Below the pieces are notes generated by a model, which searched no databases, was not told where the DNA came from, and saw only the letters and a list, made by a program, of their open reading frames with translations. A stretch of 64,000 nt of DNA from Entonaema liquescens. Lineage: Eukaryota > Ascomycota > Sordariomycetes > Xylariales > Xylariaceae. The DNA lies in the NCBI GenBank assembly GCA_902805475.1, contig CADCSX010000001.1:2170001-2234000 (forward strand). Reading direction: 5' to 3'. Position 1 is the first letter of the stretch, and every line of letters begins with the position of its first letter. The position numbers were made by a program, and so were the translations under genes. Below, in pieces: positions 23,823 to 35,385 of the stretch.

Positions 23823-25164
23823 AGTGACACGCGCTGTGATTATAGCGTACTTAGTGAGTGTTACGTCCTGTAATTTGGCGCATTTCCAGCGCTTGAAAGC
23901 CCTAAAGCTCATCCTACTGTGGAGACCTTACTTGAGTCTTGGCTACTCAAATGTCTGTGTCTGCCTAATCGGGTTAGAGGTTGGGGTGATGGGCAAGGAT
24001 ATAGTACACTAGGGTTGACCTGTATACTCGCTACCGAATGCGGTTAGAGTTTGGGCCCACCTTCTATTTTACTTTGGGCCCAGCTCCTGCTCTTTCCCAC
24101 TGCTCGTGCAGCACCTGCCCTTACCTCGTACCCCACCACGCAAAATTCTGCCGCCCCACCAACCGTCACCGCCCGAATTCCGAGTACAAAGCCCGCGTCT
24201 CCCTCTCCCAATTTCCATCTTCTTTTTTTCCCTTTCTTTCTTCATACTTACCTTGTTCGAAGGACCCTCGCTCAAGCATGAGGGCCCTTAAGGGGGAAGA
24301 CCTGCATTGCACAGCGCGGAGTCGACCCTCTTCTATTATCCCTCGTGGATCGTAGCGGGCGCAATTTTTGCTCTCTTCAACTCTTGAAAAAGAATCGAAA
24401 CGTTTTCGTTGTGTTCGATGCCTTGCGCATCGCCATGAGGAAGATGATCCTAGAGTGAATACACATGGGCTGAGACGCGTTAAAACTGCGCGTACGTTCT
24501 GTAGCTACTGTAGGTAGATCTTGATTGACTGACTAGCATAGCTACGTTACTCGTGTGAACCTATTTCTGCACCACTTAACATCGTGAATGCTAGTCCACC
24601 TCTTACGGGGTTTGATCTCGTAAACACCCATTTTACCTTTACGTTCTACCGATAGCCAGTCTTGCTAGAAACTTACGCCCATCCCAGGACTTGGATTCTA
24701 CCCATTCTAAATTTGTTGAAATCGAATAATTATCTCGTAAATTCCAGATACCGTAGAGTAATCTGAACTACTCGCAAGATAATATTTCATCAAGACCATC
24801 CCATCAATCACTAAAATCAAGAGTAAATACGTTACATTACGTGACTAGATATCACACGTACGAACTTCAAGCTTGCAAAAATCGTATCAATTGATGGGCT
24901 CCCGAACGGAAGCAGAGCATGAAGCATCAAGAAACTTCCACTAGGGAATCCCTCTCAACTGCTCCATTAGTTCTATATCGCACTTGCTCAAACACGCACC
25001 ATGTCAGATCAAGCAGCGAAAAAAGGGAAAAAGGAAATAGAATCCTGACAAATCTGCCACCGTCCTCGTAGGCTTTTTGGAATAGCCTGGTTCCGTCCGG
25101 TTTTTGCAAAACCCTACAACCGACATGTCTCATCGTATGTGCGGGTTTCGCGGGTATCAATCAT
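23823..25164. other. Intergenic region next to AT island 1
   Basis: Normal composition resumes abruptly. No gene model could be supported. One short stretch, about 24389-24520 on the plus strand, reads KRFRCVRCLAHRHEED and ends in ARTFCSYCR before a stop, with two CxxC pairs like a zinc-binding fragment. It has no start or partner exon that I can find. The 3' region of the BAR-domain gene lies at the right end. Confidence 0.4.
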
Positions 25165-26486
25165 CTACGAAGCACTCTCGCGGCTCTTGCGGTAGTTGGC
25201 CTGTAATGACATGTTAGCGCTTCTAAAGATAAGATCTAGAGTAGGAAGTCTCTTCAACTAACCTCCTGTTCAACCTGTAGGCCCTCAATGACAGGGGCAA
25301 GCTCGCTCAAGATCTCAGCAGACTTCTTGTGGTACTCGAGCTGGGCAGCGACGAGTTCAGCAAGGTTACGAAGAGGCTCGGGAGTATCCAGAACCTAATA
25401 ATAATTGAAATTAGTTGAAAATCCATAATTAATAGCGACAACCTTTGTAGGTATAACTTACGTTCTTCATAACACTCACGGCCTCCTCAGTCTGAGTGAC
25501 GAATTCGTCCTCCGCCTTCTCAATCTCCTCCTGGGCCTCGGCGCTCAGCTCCTCGGCGTGCTGGTCCTCACGCGGCTGCTGTCCAATCTTCCAGGTGGTG
25601 CCCCTGTGGCGGGCCTTGACCGAGTCGAGGGTCAAGCGCGCCTTCTCGACGTTCTTGCGCGCACGAGTCGCGAACATCAAGTTTGTGTTCAGGGTAGTGT
25701 TCCAGCCGGCGAGGTAATGGCTCTGGATCTGGGCGTCCTGCGCGAGACGGGCCTCGCCCAATCGCTCGCTGGCCAGCGCATACTTCTCGAGAGCGGTCGC
25801 GAGGGGATCCTCACCGGCACCGGTGTGCTGCTGGTGAAGGAGTTGAGAGCTTGCTAAACTGGCTCGGGCGATGGCGTGGGAGAAGGTCTTGGGCTGGGGC
25901 TTCGCGGTGGGGGGCGCAGTCAAAGCGGCCTGGGCTTCGGCGGGGGTGCTGGCAGCGGAGAGGAGCTGAACCTTCTCGCTGACGGTACGGCCGAGGTCCG
26001 AAAAGCTCTCTTTAATATTGTTAGGGTAGTCGTAAGCCTCGTGAGAGTATTGCGAGCTATAACAGATCCATGCACGTCAGTTGCGAGTATTTGGCGCACG
26101 ACAAGATATGTTACCCACGTCACTGCAAGCATTTTTTGATGGACTTGCTTTAGGGCGTCCACTCGCTTTTCGAGGTCGATATAATCGGGAGGGAGTTGGG
26201 TCTATACGGATTCATTGTTAAACCACGTTCGTCAACACACACCCCCACCTGAGCATTTAAAAAAACGTACTTTATCCTCGGCTTGGCCGAGTTGCTCCTT
26301 GGTGTACTGAAAAGTACGAGAGGCGAAGGGGGTAATCTGTGAGCCAATAGAGCTAGCATAATATTAGCATCTACTTCTAAGCCTGCATAATGCAGATATC
26401 TTCATGAGGGTGGTTGTATGAGATAACTATTGGATTATGTAGGTAGCGTACCTCAAGCTATTACCAAAAGCCTTGAAATTGTCCAT
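25165..26486 (-). CDS. BAR-domain protein, Gvp36-like
   Basis: BAR-domain proteins bind and bend membranes. The yeast relative Gvp36 works at Golgi-derived vesicles and in vacuole and endocytic traffic. Six exons, 26486-26452, 26352-26271, 26201-26119, 26056-25462, 25394-25263 and 25200-25165, join in phase to 320 residues. The conserved N-terminus contains ASRTFQYTKEQLGQAEDKTQLPPDYIDLEKRVDALK and the helical core DPLATALEKYALASERLGEARLAQDAQI plus GWNTTLNTNLMFATRARKNVE. The final helices LRNLAELVAAQLEYHKKSAEIL close the BAR bundle. The whole protein is predicted to be alpha-helical, with no membrane segment or SH3 domain. Exon 3 uses donor GTGGGT, chosen because it keeps the family sequence AVTSQYSHEAYDYP. 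The last exon encodes only eleven residues. Confidence 0.88.
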
Positions 26487-27465
26487 ATCGGCGGTTGAAG
26501 GTCGTAAGGCGTAAGGATGGTGTTACAAAAGAATTTCGGATACGTTATTCGCTCGAGGTTCGGATGCTATTTAATCAATAGACCTGAGAGGTTGGTTTCG
26601 AAAAAGTTGTAAATTCGACGTTCGACTTGTGAAGAACACAGGCACATTCGAGTTTGGCGTAATCAACTGCCTAATCGGTTTCCTAATCAGTTTAATCCTT
26701 TGCTGCCTTTTGTCAGGGGGTTACGTTGCTGCTGTCAGCTGGCGGCAGTCACGCTAACTTACCCTACCAGGCGTATCGGACGTACCAGACGTACCAAACG
26801 TAACTAGGTCTTCCCTGACACGTGAGTATTTTACGTCCACCCCTACATGCGAAACATGTGCTAATTTTCAGGGACCGGCTGTGACGCAGCTGTCATGCAC
26901 TTTAAACCCCTCAGCGTAGGGTGACGTACCTCGAATAGTTGTAATCTTACCTATACCTTAGTTATACGAAGGATTATCTTATAGATTCACAACTTATATG
27001 TTCTATTTACACATTCGTCGCTATACCATCTACCTACGTAATTAACATATATAATCAAGGCATAATAAATCCTTAGTTATATGTAATAGGACGATACAAA
27101 TAACGAAGCTATTCAATTCTACGTATAGGTATAACACCCTCTCCCATTACTGTGATAACTATCTCGCCCATCATCTCATTTCACCTTATAGCAAATAGGC
27201 GAGAATGACTATAAAACTGTACCCAATGTAACTAAGGAATACGTTTCCCAAAAAAGGCACACATGTAACCTACCCTCTTGTACAGCGTTATAAATGCATT
27301 ATTTGCTCTCCTTCCAGTTTAAACGCCTTCTATTATGGGAGTTCCAAAAAAGCAAAGAAAAAAAAAAAACACACATAAAAACTGCCACCATCATGATGCA
27401 ACCCGCCCGTCAAGGCCCGCTTTCTAAATGAGATAATTTTTATAATTCTCTAAGATTCTCTCTGA
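26487..27465. other. Intergenic region, nothing recognised
   Basis: The 5' flank of the BAR-domain gene and the 3' flank of the chitin synthase gene. It has direct repeats of a GTACCAGACGTACCAAACGT type near 26780, otherwise nothing I can support. Confidence 0.45.
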
Positions 27466-30073
27466 TTATACTCCGCTTGGTCTACGCGACTTCTTACGCC
27501 CCGAAGTAGGCCTGTCCTCCTCCCCAGCCTCGACGGTACCGGCTACGGGTGCCTGTGTTCCTAAACCCTCTCTCCCCAGAGGGCTCCCTCCATTCCTAGT
27601 CCTCCGTTGATGGTGACCCCCGGGTGCTCCAAGTCCCTGTGTCGGTGTTCGCGAGGGATCCTGACCGGCCAAGAGAGACGAAAAAGGACCGGGTGAAGGC
27701 GCGCGAGATGACGACGATTCTGGGCTGCTATCATTGCTGTCGTCTTTATAGCGTTCGAGCTGACTTCCATCTGGGACCTTAACATCCCAACCTCTTTTTT
27801 CGAGCTCGACATCGGAAAATTCGTATACTTGACCCGGCGGGGGTATAGCATACTTTTTCGACTTTTCGACAAACTGGTTATATTGGCTGGCCTGTGCCAT
27901 TTGGTATTTCTTCCGATCCTCGTCTCCCATAATACTCTCCACTCTCCGAGGTAAAAAGACAGAATTATTTCCTGTAGTCAGGAAACTCTCTACCGAATCG
28001 CGATCGCGAAGAACGTGACGAGATCCAGAGGCTCCGGGGGTATTGAAGCTGAATGTTGACTCTTCCGGATATGCGTAGAATCCATTTGCCTTTTTCTCGG
28101 GGGCCGCAAACTTGCCCGCGATCTTCTCCGGAGGTAACACGTTGCTCTTGGATCTTTGGATGGTAGCCGTCTCTTTGCCTTTGCCTTTGCCTTTGCTCCT
28201 TTGTCTCTGCACCTCGGCCGCTGGGATGAACGTCTCCGGAACGACGTTGAGGTCGTCTCCCGTCTGCTCAGCCTGCTCGACAGCCTGCTGCACCGTCGTA
28301 TGCGCATCTGCCGTAGCAGCGTCTGCGCGAGGCCCACCCCACGTTCTCTGACCGGCGGTAAAAATGCCGTAGACCATATAGTACCAATTGAAAAAGGGGT
28401 TAAGAATGAACATCACCGGGTATAGCCAGATCTTGAATCGCTTTAGCTTAAAGCCAAAGTATATCATCATCAGCCAATTCAGGCCAAGGGAAATAGCGAT
28501 GAACCCGACAGGAAGCTGGTCGATCCTCATAGTCGTCGTCATTATCGAAAGCATCATGATGAAGAAAAGCAAAGCTGTCGTTCGGATCGTATTCTGCATA
28601 AACCGCACCACGAGCAAGATTGGGTACCGCTTCCAGAGACGCCAATCCGTCAACATGCAGACTTCGTTCGTGATGAACCCAAGAAACCATCTTCGCCGTT
28701 GCTTAATCAGCGACTTCACGGTCTGCACCGCTTCCGTTTTGCAGAATGCCGAAGTACACATCTGGATCTGGTACCGCTTCTTGGCTCCGATCATGAAAAG
28801 ATGCGTAAGCCACCGATCCTCGCCCAAGTGGCTCTTCGCGAAGTCGAACAGGTCCTCACACTGTTCGGCTTTGTCGGCGAAGTAGTATTTGGCCATCCTT
28901 CGGAAGGCAGAAAATCGTAGCATAGTCAAAGCTCCCGGTAGGCAAGTGACCGCACCGCATCCCGACTCCACAGTCCTTTCAAATAGCTGGCCGTGGATGT
29001 ATTCCATGTCTTGGAGTAGGGTGATCACGCTATGTTTTCTGGTGGTTGAGGTGATGACACCCGTCATGGCTAACATGTCCCTGCTGTTCCCCGGACTAAG
29101 CTCCATGTCGTAGACAAAGTTTTGCAGACAGACCCTATCTAATATGCAATCCGAGTCGATAAAGAGGATGAAGAGATTATCGTTCCGCTTAAGGTACTCT
29201 TTATATACTTTGTCGATGAGCTTAAAGGTTGACTTTTGACAGTGGCGCTTCCCACCGTGAGGAAATCGCGAGACCGTAATTCGAGCTGATCGGTACGAAA
29301 CGTCGATACTCTTAGGATACGACTCCAGCGTAAGAGGAACGCCAAGTTTCTCGATCGTGTTTAGATATAACTCATCTTCCTGGTCTCCGTCGAACGAGAG
29401 AAACACGTGAATGCATGAAGGAGGGTAATCGCAGTCCACGACGGAGTTGATAGCGGTAACGAGGACTTCGGGCTCCTCCTTATAGCAAGGCATTACGATG
29501 ACGACTTTAGGTGCAGACACCTCGTCCAGTACTTCCTTAACACGTTTCGTTCTCCCAAGTTGGTGCGTAACAAGCTGATACACGCAGAAGAGCCAGGGAA
29601 CTGTTAGTAATCCTGCGAAACTCCAAAAGGCAAACCACTGAAGGATGTCGACCATATCGGGGGGCCAGTATTGGGTAATCTGGCTGGGAAGCGGTAGAGT
29701 GACGATCATAATAGGTAAGAAGATAAAACTATTGTCGTTCCGTTAGCAACGGTCAGAGTATGAGGCCATATGGAAACATACCGCAGCCCAGTGAATAAGA
29801 ACCCGACAGCAATTGCTAGGACCCTAATCGTCCAATGTTCCGCCTTTTGGAAAACCTTTACCAGACAGTACAGAAAAGCTGATAGCCATAAAAACCATTC
29901 GAGAAGGGCCGCCAACATGACGACACCCACGATCGAGGTATAGATAATCTGAAAATTCCCGTTAGTACATGATCCTAAGCGTCAATAATCTTTAACCTGA
30001 ATACAAAGCTTCTTACCTCGTGAACCGGCCATGTCTCCGTGATGTCTCGGACCACGTTGGAAACTACCGTCAT
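27466..30073 (-). CDS. Chitin synthase, class VII type (GT2)
   Basis: The enzyme would polymerise UDP-GlcNAc into chitin at the plasma membrane. Three exons, 30073-30017, 29948-29782 and 29728-27466, join in phase to 828 residues starting MTVVSNVVRDITETWPVHE. Two or three membrane helices (VVMLAALLEWFLWLSAFLYC and after) precede the GT2 domain, with VVIVMPCYKEEPEVL, SFDGDQEDE, FIDSDCI and GEDRW, and the product-binding QRRRW followed by FLGFITNEV. More membrane helices follow (LLFFIMMLSIMTTT, GFIAISLGLNWLMMIYFGF, YPVMFILNPFFNWYYMVYGIF), then a 300-residue disordered basic/acidic tail. There is no myosin motor or cytochrome b5 domain, and the starting sequence fits class VII (the chs-7 type of Neurospora). 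Class assignment is from memory of the family and is less certain than the chitin synthase call. Confidence 0.88.
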
Positions 30074-33000
30074 CTTGAAAACGACCGTGTAAGTTGGGAA
30101 GCGGCTCTAAGCCGAGAAATGAGGAAGGTTAGGGGGGGTTTCGTAAAATAAATAAATTTCCGTTTCCACGCTCGGGTAAGGGCTTGGGGTGTGGCTCGCT
30201 TCTCATGCAAGCATCGTTATGACTTATAAAAAGGGCTCAGTGGTGACAAGTTGCGGTTACACCAAAAATGTTTATTTACGGCTACCCGCAGCAGGATGCA
30301 AGGGGGTCCCTCGCTTTGAGCTGTGCGAGTTTTAAAAAAGAAACGAGGTCAGCTGCGTCTCTATGTCCCGTATAGCGAGGTATGTACTGTGACGGCCTGG
30401 TTATGATATATGGCGTATCTCAGACTTCGAGATGAGGTGGCGCCGCCGAGTATTGCTGGCTGAGTGATAGGCTGGCCAGTTATCGATCTTGACGGGCAAG
30501 GCGAGTGCCACGATAATCCGTAAATGAAGAGAAAGATTTTAGAACGTGTAACAACCGGCTGAGCTGTTCTGTCCACTCGCCACCTCCGGTGTTCTCTCAG
30601 ATCCCGACTTTCGCTATTCCGAACTCTGTAAGCTTTGGTGTAGCAGGGCGGTTAGTACACCGAGAACGTCCCCATTATGTTTACAAGTAGTTATGCGGCA
30701 GTGTTCCAAATTGGCGCTGGTATATATAATAGCGACTACCGATATAGCTAGAAAAATGAAGGACTGATGGTAAGTGAGAATGAACGAATATGGTCACTGT
30801 CTCCGGCGACGATACCGAGTGAGGTGCTCCAGGTATATCAGGCGTCGAGTCAGTTTAGATGGACAGTAAGCGCTCGCCGGGTAGGGAAGATGGGTAGCTG
30901 GGCCTAGCAAGGTCGATAAGCTCTTATGTATATCAGTTGGGCGATGGTCCCGATCTGAACCTGGATCTTGGCGAGAGGGTACAATGGCTGGTGGTAAGCG
31001 GGACCTGCAGGCGAACTGCATGCATGGGGGGACACTATCCCTGGGTTCTGCGTGGTCTGGATATTCTTGGACTCGCAAGATAGATTCGTAAGGTAGACTT
31101 ACAGGGTATAAGACGGAATATGGCACCAGATGTCGCAGGGGACTGATGCTGGCTAGAAGACTGCTGCGCACGACAGCTAATTAGCATGGACGCGGTCAGT
31201 GTGCGGGAATGTGGTGATGAGCATCCGATGACTGGACTTTGGGCTCTAAACCTGGCCAGATCGGACACTTCCATTGCAGGCCGCGTCGACCACAACCAGG
31301 GAAGCAGAAGCACAAAAACGGTGATGGAAAACGTCTAGAAAGCCGAACGGGTTACAGGGATATAGCAGGCTTGTCGTCGACCCCATGCACGGCAGATGGA
31401 AATCGCCTCGGAGCATTTGTGTTTAGTAACTATGGAGTATTTGCTATTTACGATTCCGTAAATATGAGAAGCGAGAGGTCTTGCTAGTATTATGGAATAC
31501 TGGATTGAGTTCAACTAACCAGAGAAGAAAGTAGGACCTGGCAGCAAACCTAAAGGTCTCTTTACACTTACACGTACATGCCTCTGATACTATATCTACG
31601 CGTGGTTTAGTACTCGGACTGGTATCATAGCACTTGCTAGATGATACACTCGTATCCATTAAAGAAAGTTACGACCAATACATGTGAATGCTATACTTAG
31701 AGTGCCTTATCGGATCGTAGCTATGAGATGTACTCACAACGACCGCGACCTTGATGGTAGGAGAGTAGAAAAAAAGACGGGAAAATAAAAACACCATAAG
31801 GCGTAAGCTGGCTAGAATATCCAATCAGTCGAGGGGGTCTGACTGCGTGGCCTAACCGCAAACGAGTGGATTATAGATGCACTCGATCACTTTAGCCAGT
31901 AGCTCTGGAAGCAGTACTGGCGTTAGTCCGTCGACATAGTGGCTGCGTACCGGGCCGTTTAGCAAGCAATTAATATTTCGGGTTTGCTTTTTTGTTGCTG
32001 CTATTCTGCCCACAATGCCGTTTATAGAACAGCAAGGCAGGCTGTTTGCATGTGGCTGTTTGCATGTATTGCAAGGCGAATCCAACATATTAGTTGCATT
32101 CCAGATTATCCGATCGATGGGTTAGGGTGGATCCATCAATACGGCACCTAAGTTGCAAGACAAGTGACGTGATGAAGACGCGGAGGAAATGGGATATGCT
32201 AAGTACCTAAGGTACTTCAATACGAGTGTCGTACGGGGAACGGGATATCACGGAGTTGTATAGTTCGGATAAGTCAAGCCACTGGCTATAACAACATGTG
32301 TTTTCGATGGAAAGGTTGATTTATAGCTGTTGCACGATTGCTTCATCGAAGAGGTAGTTTAGACTTTTGATGACAAGTGAAAAGGTCCAAGACTACCACA
32401 TGAGCGATTTAGGTATAATAGAGAAAGTAATGTTGTACCCAGAAAGAAACGTTGGAATCTCAACACCAAAGGGATATGGTCAAAACGTCACGCGCGGCTT
32501 AAAAAAAGGATAACAGCGTAAGTTGCGTCGTAGTGGACTTTACCTCAAGTCTAGGCGAATGGAAGTGGACCGCGCTAATGGTCGATCTAAGCGAACTATC
32601 CTTGAATGGTCCTTCGTAGCCCTGCAAGGGTGGAAATTGGCCTGCCACGTTACTGTGTGCCGTGCCCAGACCCCGCCAGGTACGAGCGGAAAAGGCAAGA
32701 ACGAAACTTTATTAAGCGCTGAAGGGGTGCTAAACGGGTGCTAAAGGGGGGGGTGCACTGTAAGAGACATGCCAAAAGCCGCGTTCGGGGTTGCGGGGTG
32801 GAGCCGAGATCTCCGATGTGCGATGAGCGATAGACCTATCGATTTTTATATTTTATAATAACCTGTCTAAAAAGTGTAAAGCGCCTATAGCACTTATAGC
32901 ACCTATAATAGCACCTACGCAGCGCTGAAATACACCATCTCAACAAAACACATTTTTCAAACTCCAGACTTCTACTCTACTCTACTCTACTCTACTCTAC

Positions 33001-33596
33001 TCTACTCTACTCTACTCTACTCTACTCTACTCTACCCTACTCTACTCTTCGCATCCCGTTGCCTAGATCTCTCGTAGGGTTTCATCCGAGATCCATGCGC
33101 GCACACGTAAGCTGCAATATCTGTTCCACGAGAGCAATAAAGTAATATTGCAGAGGGTAGCAGTCGCGAAGGGGGGGCGGGGGATAGAGAAAGTAGAAAA
33201 TAGAAAATAGAAAACAAAAAAAAGGTCTCGCCAATATAAAATTTTCTGGGGAGCATGCGGCGGCATCTGAATGGTTAATTTACTGCCAGATCCCATCCAT
33301 CTTCCCCTAGCCCCCCTAGCCCAAGTACAGCCTTTCCAACCAACCGACATCAACCGGTTTATCCGGCATCCCGCTCCATGGTCTATAACCCGTCGGCCCT
33401 GTCAAAAAATCTCGAGAAGAGTGACTAACGAAAACTACCTACCTGTCGTAAGGCAATATGGCATCTATGGCGTTTACGGTGTAAGCGAGAGAGACTATTA
33501 AGTATAAGCATATGCAGCTATTTGCAATCCCATGTAGCCAAGTTCGTGATCGCGTTGTCCCGGGCGCGTGGACCCCCCTCTGGCCGGGAAGTAAAG

Positions 33597-33627
<31 letters not shown>

Positions 33628-35385
33628 TACCTTGAAGATCTTGCCACGGTCCCAACTTAGAAACAGCTGCCGGGCTCGACGATTTCCATATTTCGTCTGG
33701 GTGCCCGATTTGCAAAATAGCCAAAAGGTGCGTAATTGGTGGGATTAAACGACCTGGCTTGCCGCTTTGCCTGATAGCCCGGGTGACTCGAGAGGCCAAA
33801 GGCGTAAACAATAGTTATGAAAAGAAAGGGGGATGAGAAATAGGTTGGCTCAGACTTGATGTGATCGATTTCGCCAAGCAAATACCTACAGTGAAAAAAA
33901 AAAAAAAAAAAAAAAACGCTCAGGAAAACTACTGATTCTGGCTGACCATGCGGCCCCCATCCGAGCTCTGAGAAGCTTGTCGGGTAAAGCTGGAAGGGAA
34001 CTCGATCCTGAAATGTACTTGCATGACGTGCTTTGGTGCGGATTTGTGGTTCAATGGCTTCTTTAGTTCCAATACAATCTGCACAATTTTCTGGCCGTCA
34101 CTTTTCTGGTCTCTGACCTATCGATTTCAGCTGCAAGAGCTGCGTCGCCAAGACTTCAATACGAGCCGCCGTAAGGACCAGTCAGGAAAGCTCTTATGCT
34201 GTGCAACCCTATATGCACATATCACCAGCGGCACGGAGCGGATGTGGAAGCTGAGAAAAACATACAAATTTCGCCATATTTCTTCTCAGTTAGCACAGTT
34301 AGCATGAACAGATAATAAAATCTCAGCGAACGTGATGATATGTTCGTCCCAGGGGGATCAGCCCCCAATGTTCAATAGATGAGCAATGAACATCTCGACC
34401 TATTAAACGAGACCTCATTTCTACGATGAGACGTAAAGTCCCGGTGAGAGGCATTTTACGTAGGCCTGGAACGGGATGAGTTAGTTTCAAGCGAGTTAGC
34501 GAGAAAGACGGTAGGGTATGTATACTTGTTGGATAGTCTTAATTAACCCTATCTATTATGCTGTCTGGTTCTAAAGGTCGAACAACGTACTGGAAATGCT
34601 GTGTTCCGAAACCAGCAACTGGTTAGACTTAAAAATCATGAAGTCGCGAGGTTAGTATCGGTAGAACCAACTTGCATAGGGCTCATCGAGGTATCTACAC
34701 CGAGCCGCAATGCTAATCTTACGTGAAGAACGTACATATATCACCTCTGTCGTGTTACATATTTCAAGCCAGTGTGAAAACGAGTGACTTTAGCTATAAA
34801 TCAGCGTACATAGAACAAAAGGCAGCGCAACGGCTAGCGCCATAGAAGCAATCTGCAAATAACAGTTCGTCAGTCTATCCGCAGGTTTGTTGTCCATCGT
34901 AAGATGGCTTGCGGGACGAGTTGGGCATCGGAACCTAATTGGTTCGCGCCAAAAAAACGGACCACCCGGGAACGGCCGGATGGCTAGCAAAGCATCAACT
35001 ACTTCCCCGATCCCCTTTGTTGGCTTGCATCCTCGAGTCCTCGGGTTATCTCCTCCCCTCTGTCGGGCTTCTGCCGCCGGCGACTCGGACATGGTTAACT
35101 TCATCAACATTGACGGGTTCGGGTTCGTCGTGACGGGCGCCTCGATTATGACACTAACATGGCCTGAGATTATGAGACTCCCGCCTCAAGCTTTTGCGAA
35201 GGTTGCAACTTCCGCATAAGACATGCGCATAACTAGGAGACGTCGAGTCTCCTTACCGCAATGTTCAAATGAGTAGTATATGATTCGTTCGGATCGATCA
35301 GGGGCGAAAATCAAGTCCTAAATTTGTGAAAATAGCCGTGTTCGTCAGCTTCGGTTCATAGGCATCTTGAGTATCTTGTAAGCCT
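30074..35385. other. Gene-poor 5.3 kb region with simple repeats
   Basis: Upstream of the chitin synthase gene I see no supportable gene. Short frames on both strands (for example 30794-31171 and 34790-35219) have no family motif, and they overlap each other. The region contains the TCTAC microsatellite, two long poly-A runs (about 33597-33619 and 33894-33916) and some CCTAGGTAC-like motifs. It may include long untranslated regions or decayed sequence. Confidence 0.4.
32971..33045. repeat. Microsatellite (TCTAC), 15 copies
   Basis: Fifteen copies of the pentamer TCTAC stand head to tail, with one variant (CCTAC) near the right end. A run of this length is expected to vary in copy number between isolates. 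Confidence 0.95.

Noticed and set aside
32971..33045. CRISPR-like repeat array
   Set aside because: The units are uninterrupted pentamers without spacers: a plain microsatellite in a eukaryote.
34790..35219. Overlapping open frames of about 106-110 codons on both strands
   Set aside because: Neither has a recognisable motif; a possible C-terminal hydrophobic segment on the minus strand is not enough to call a membrane protein.
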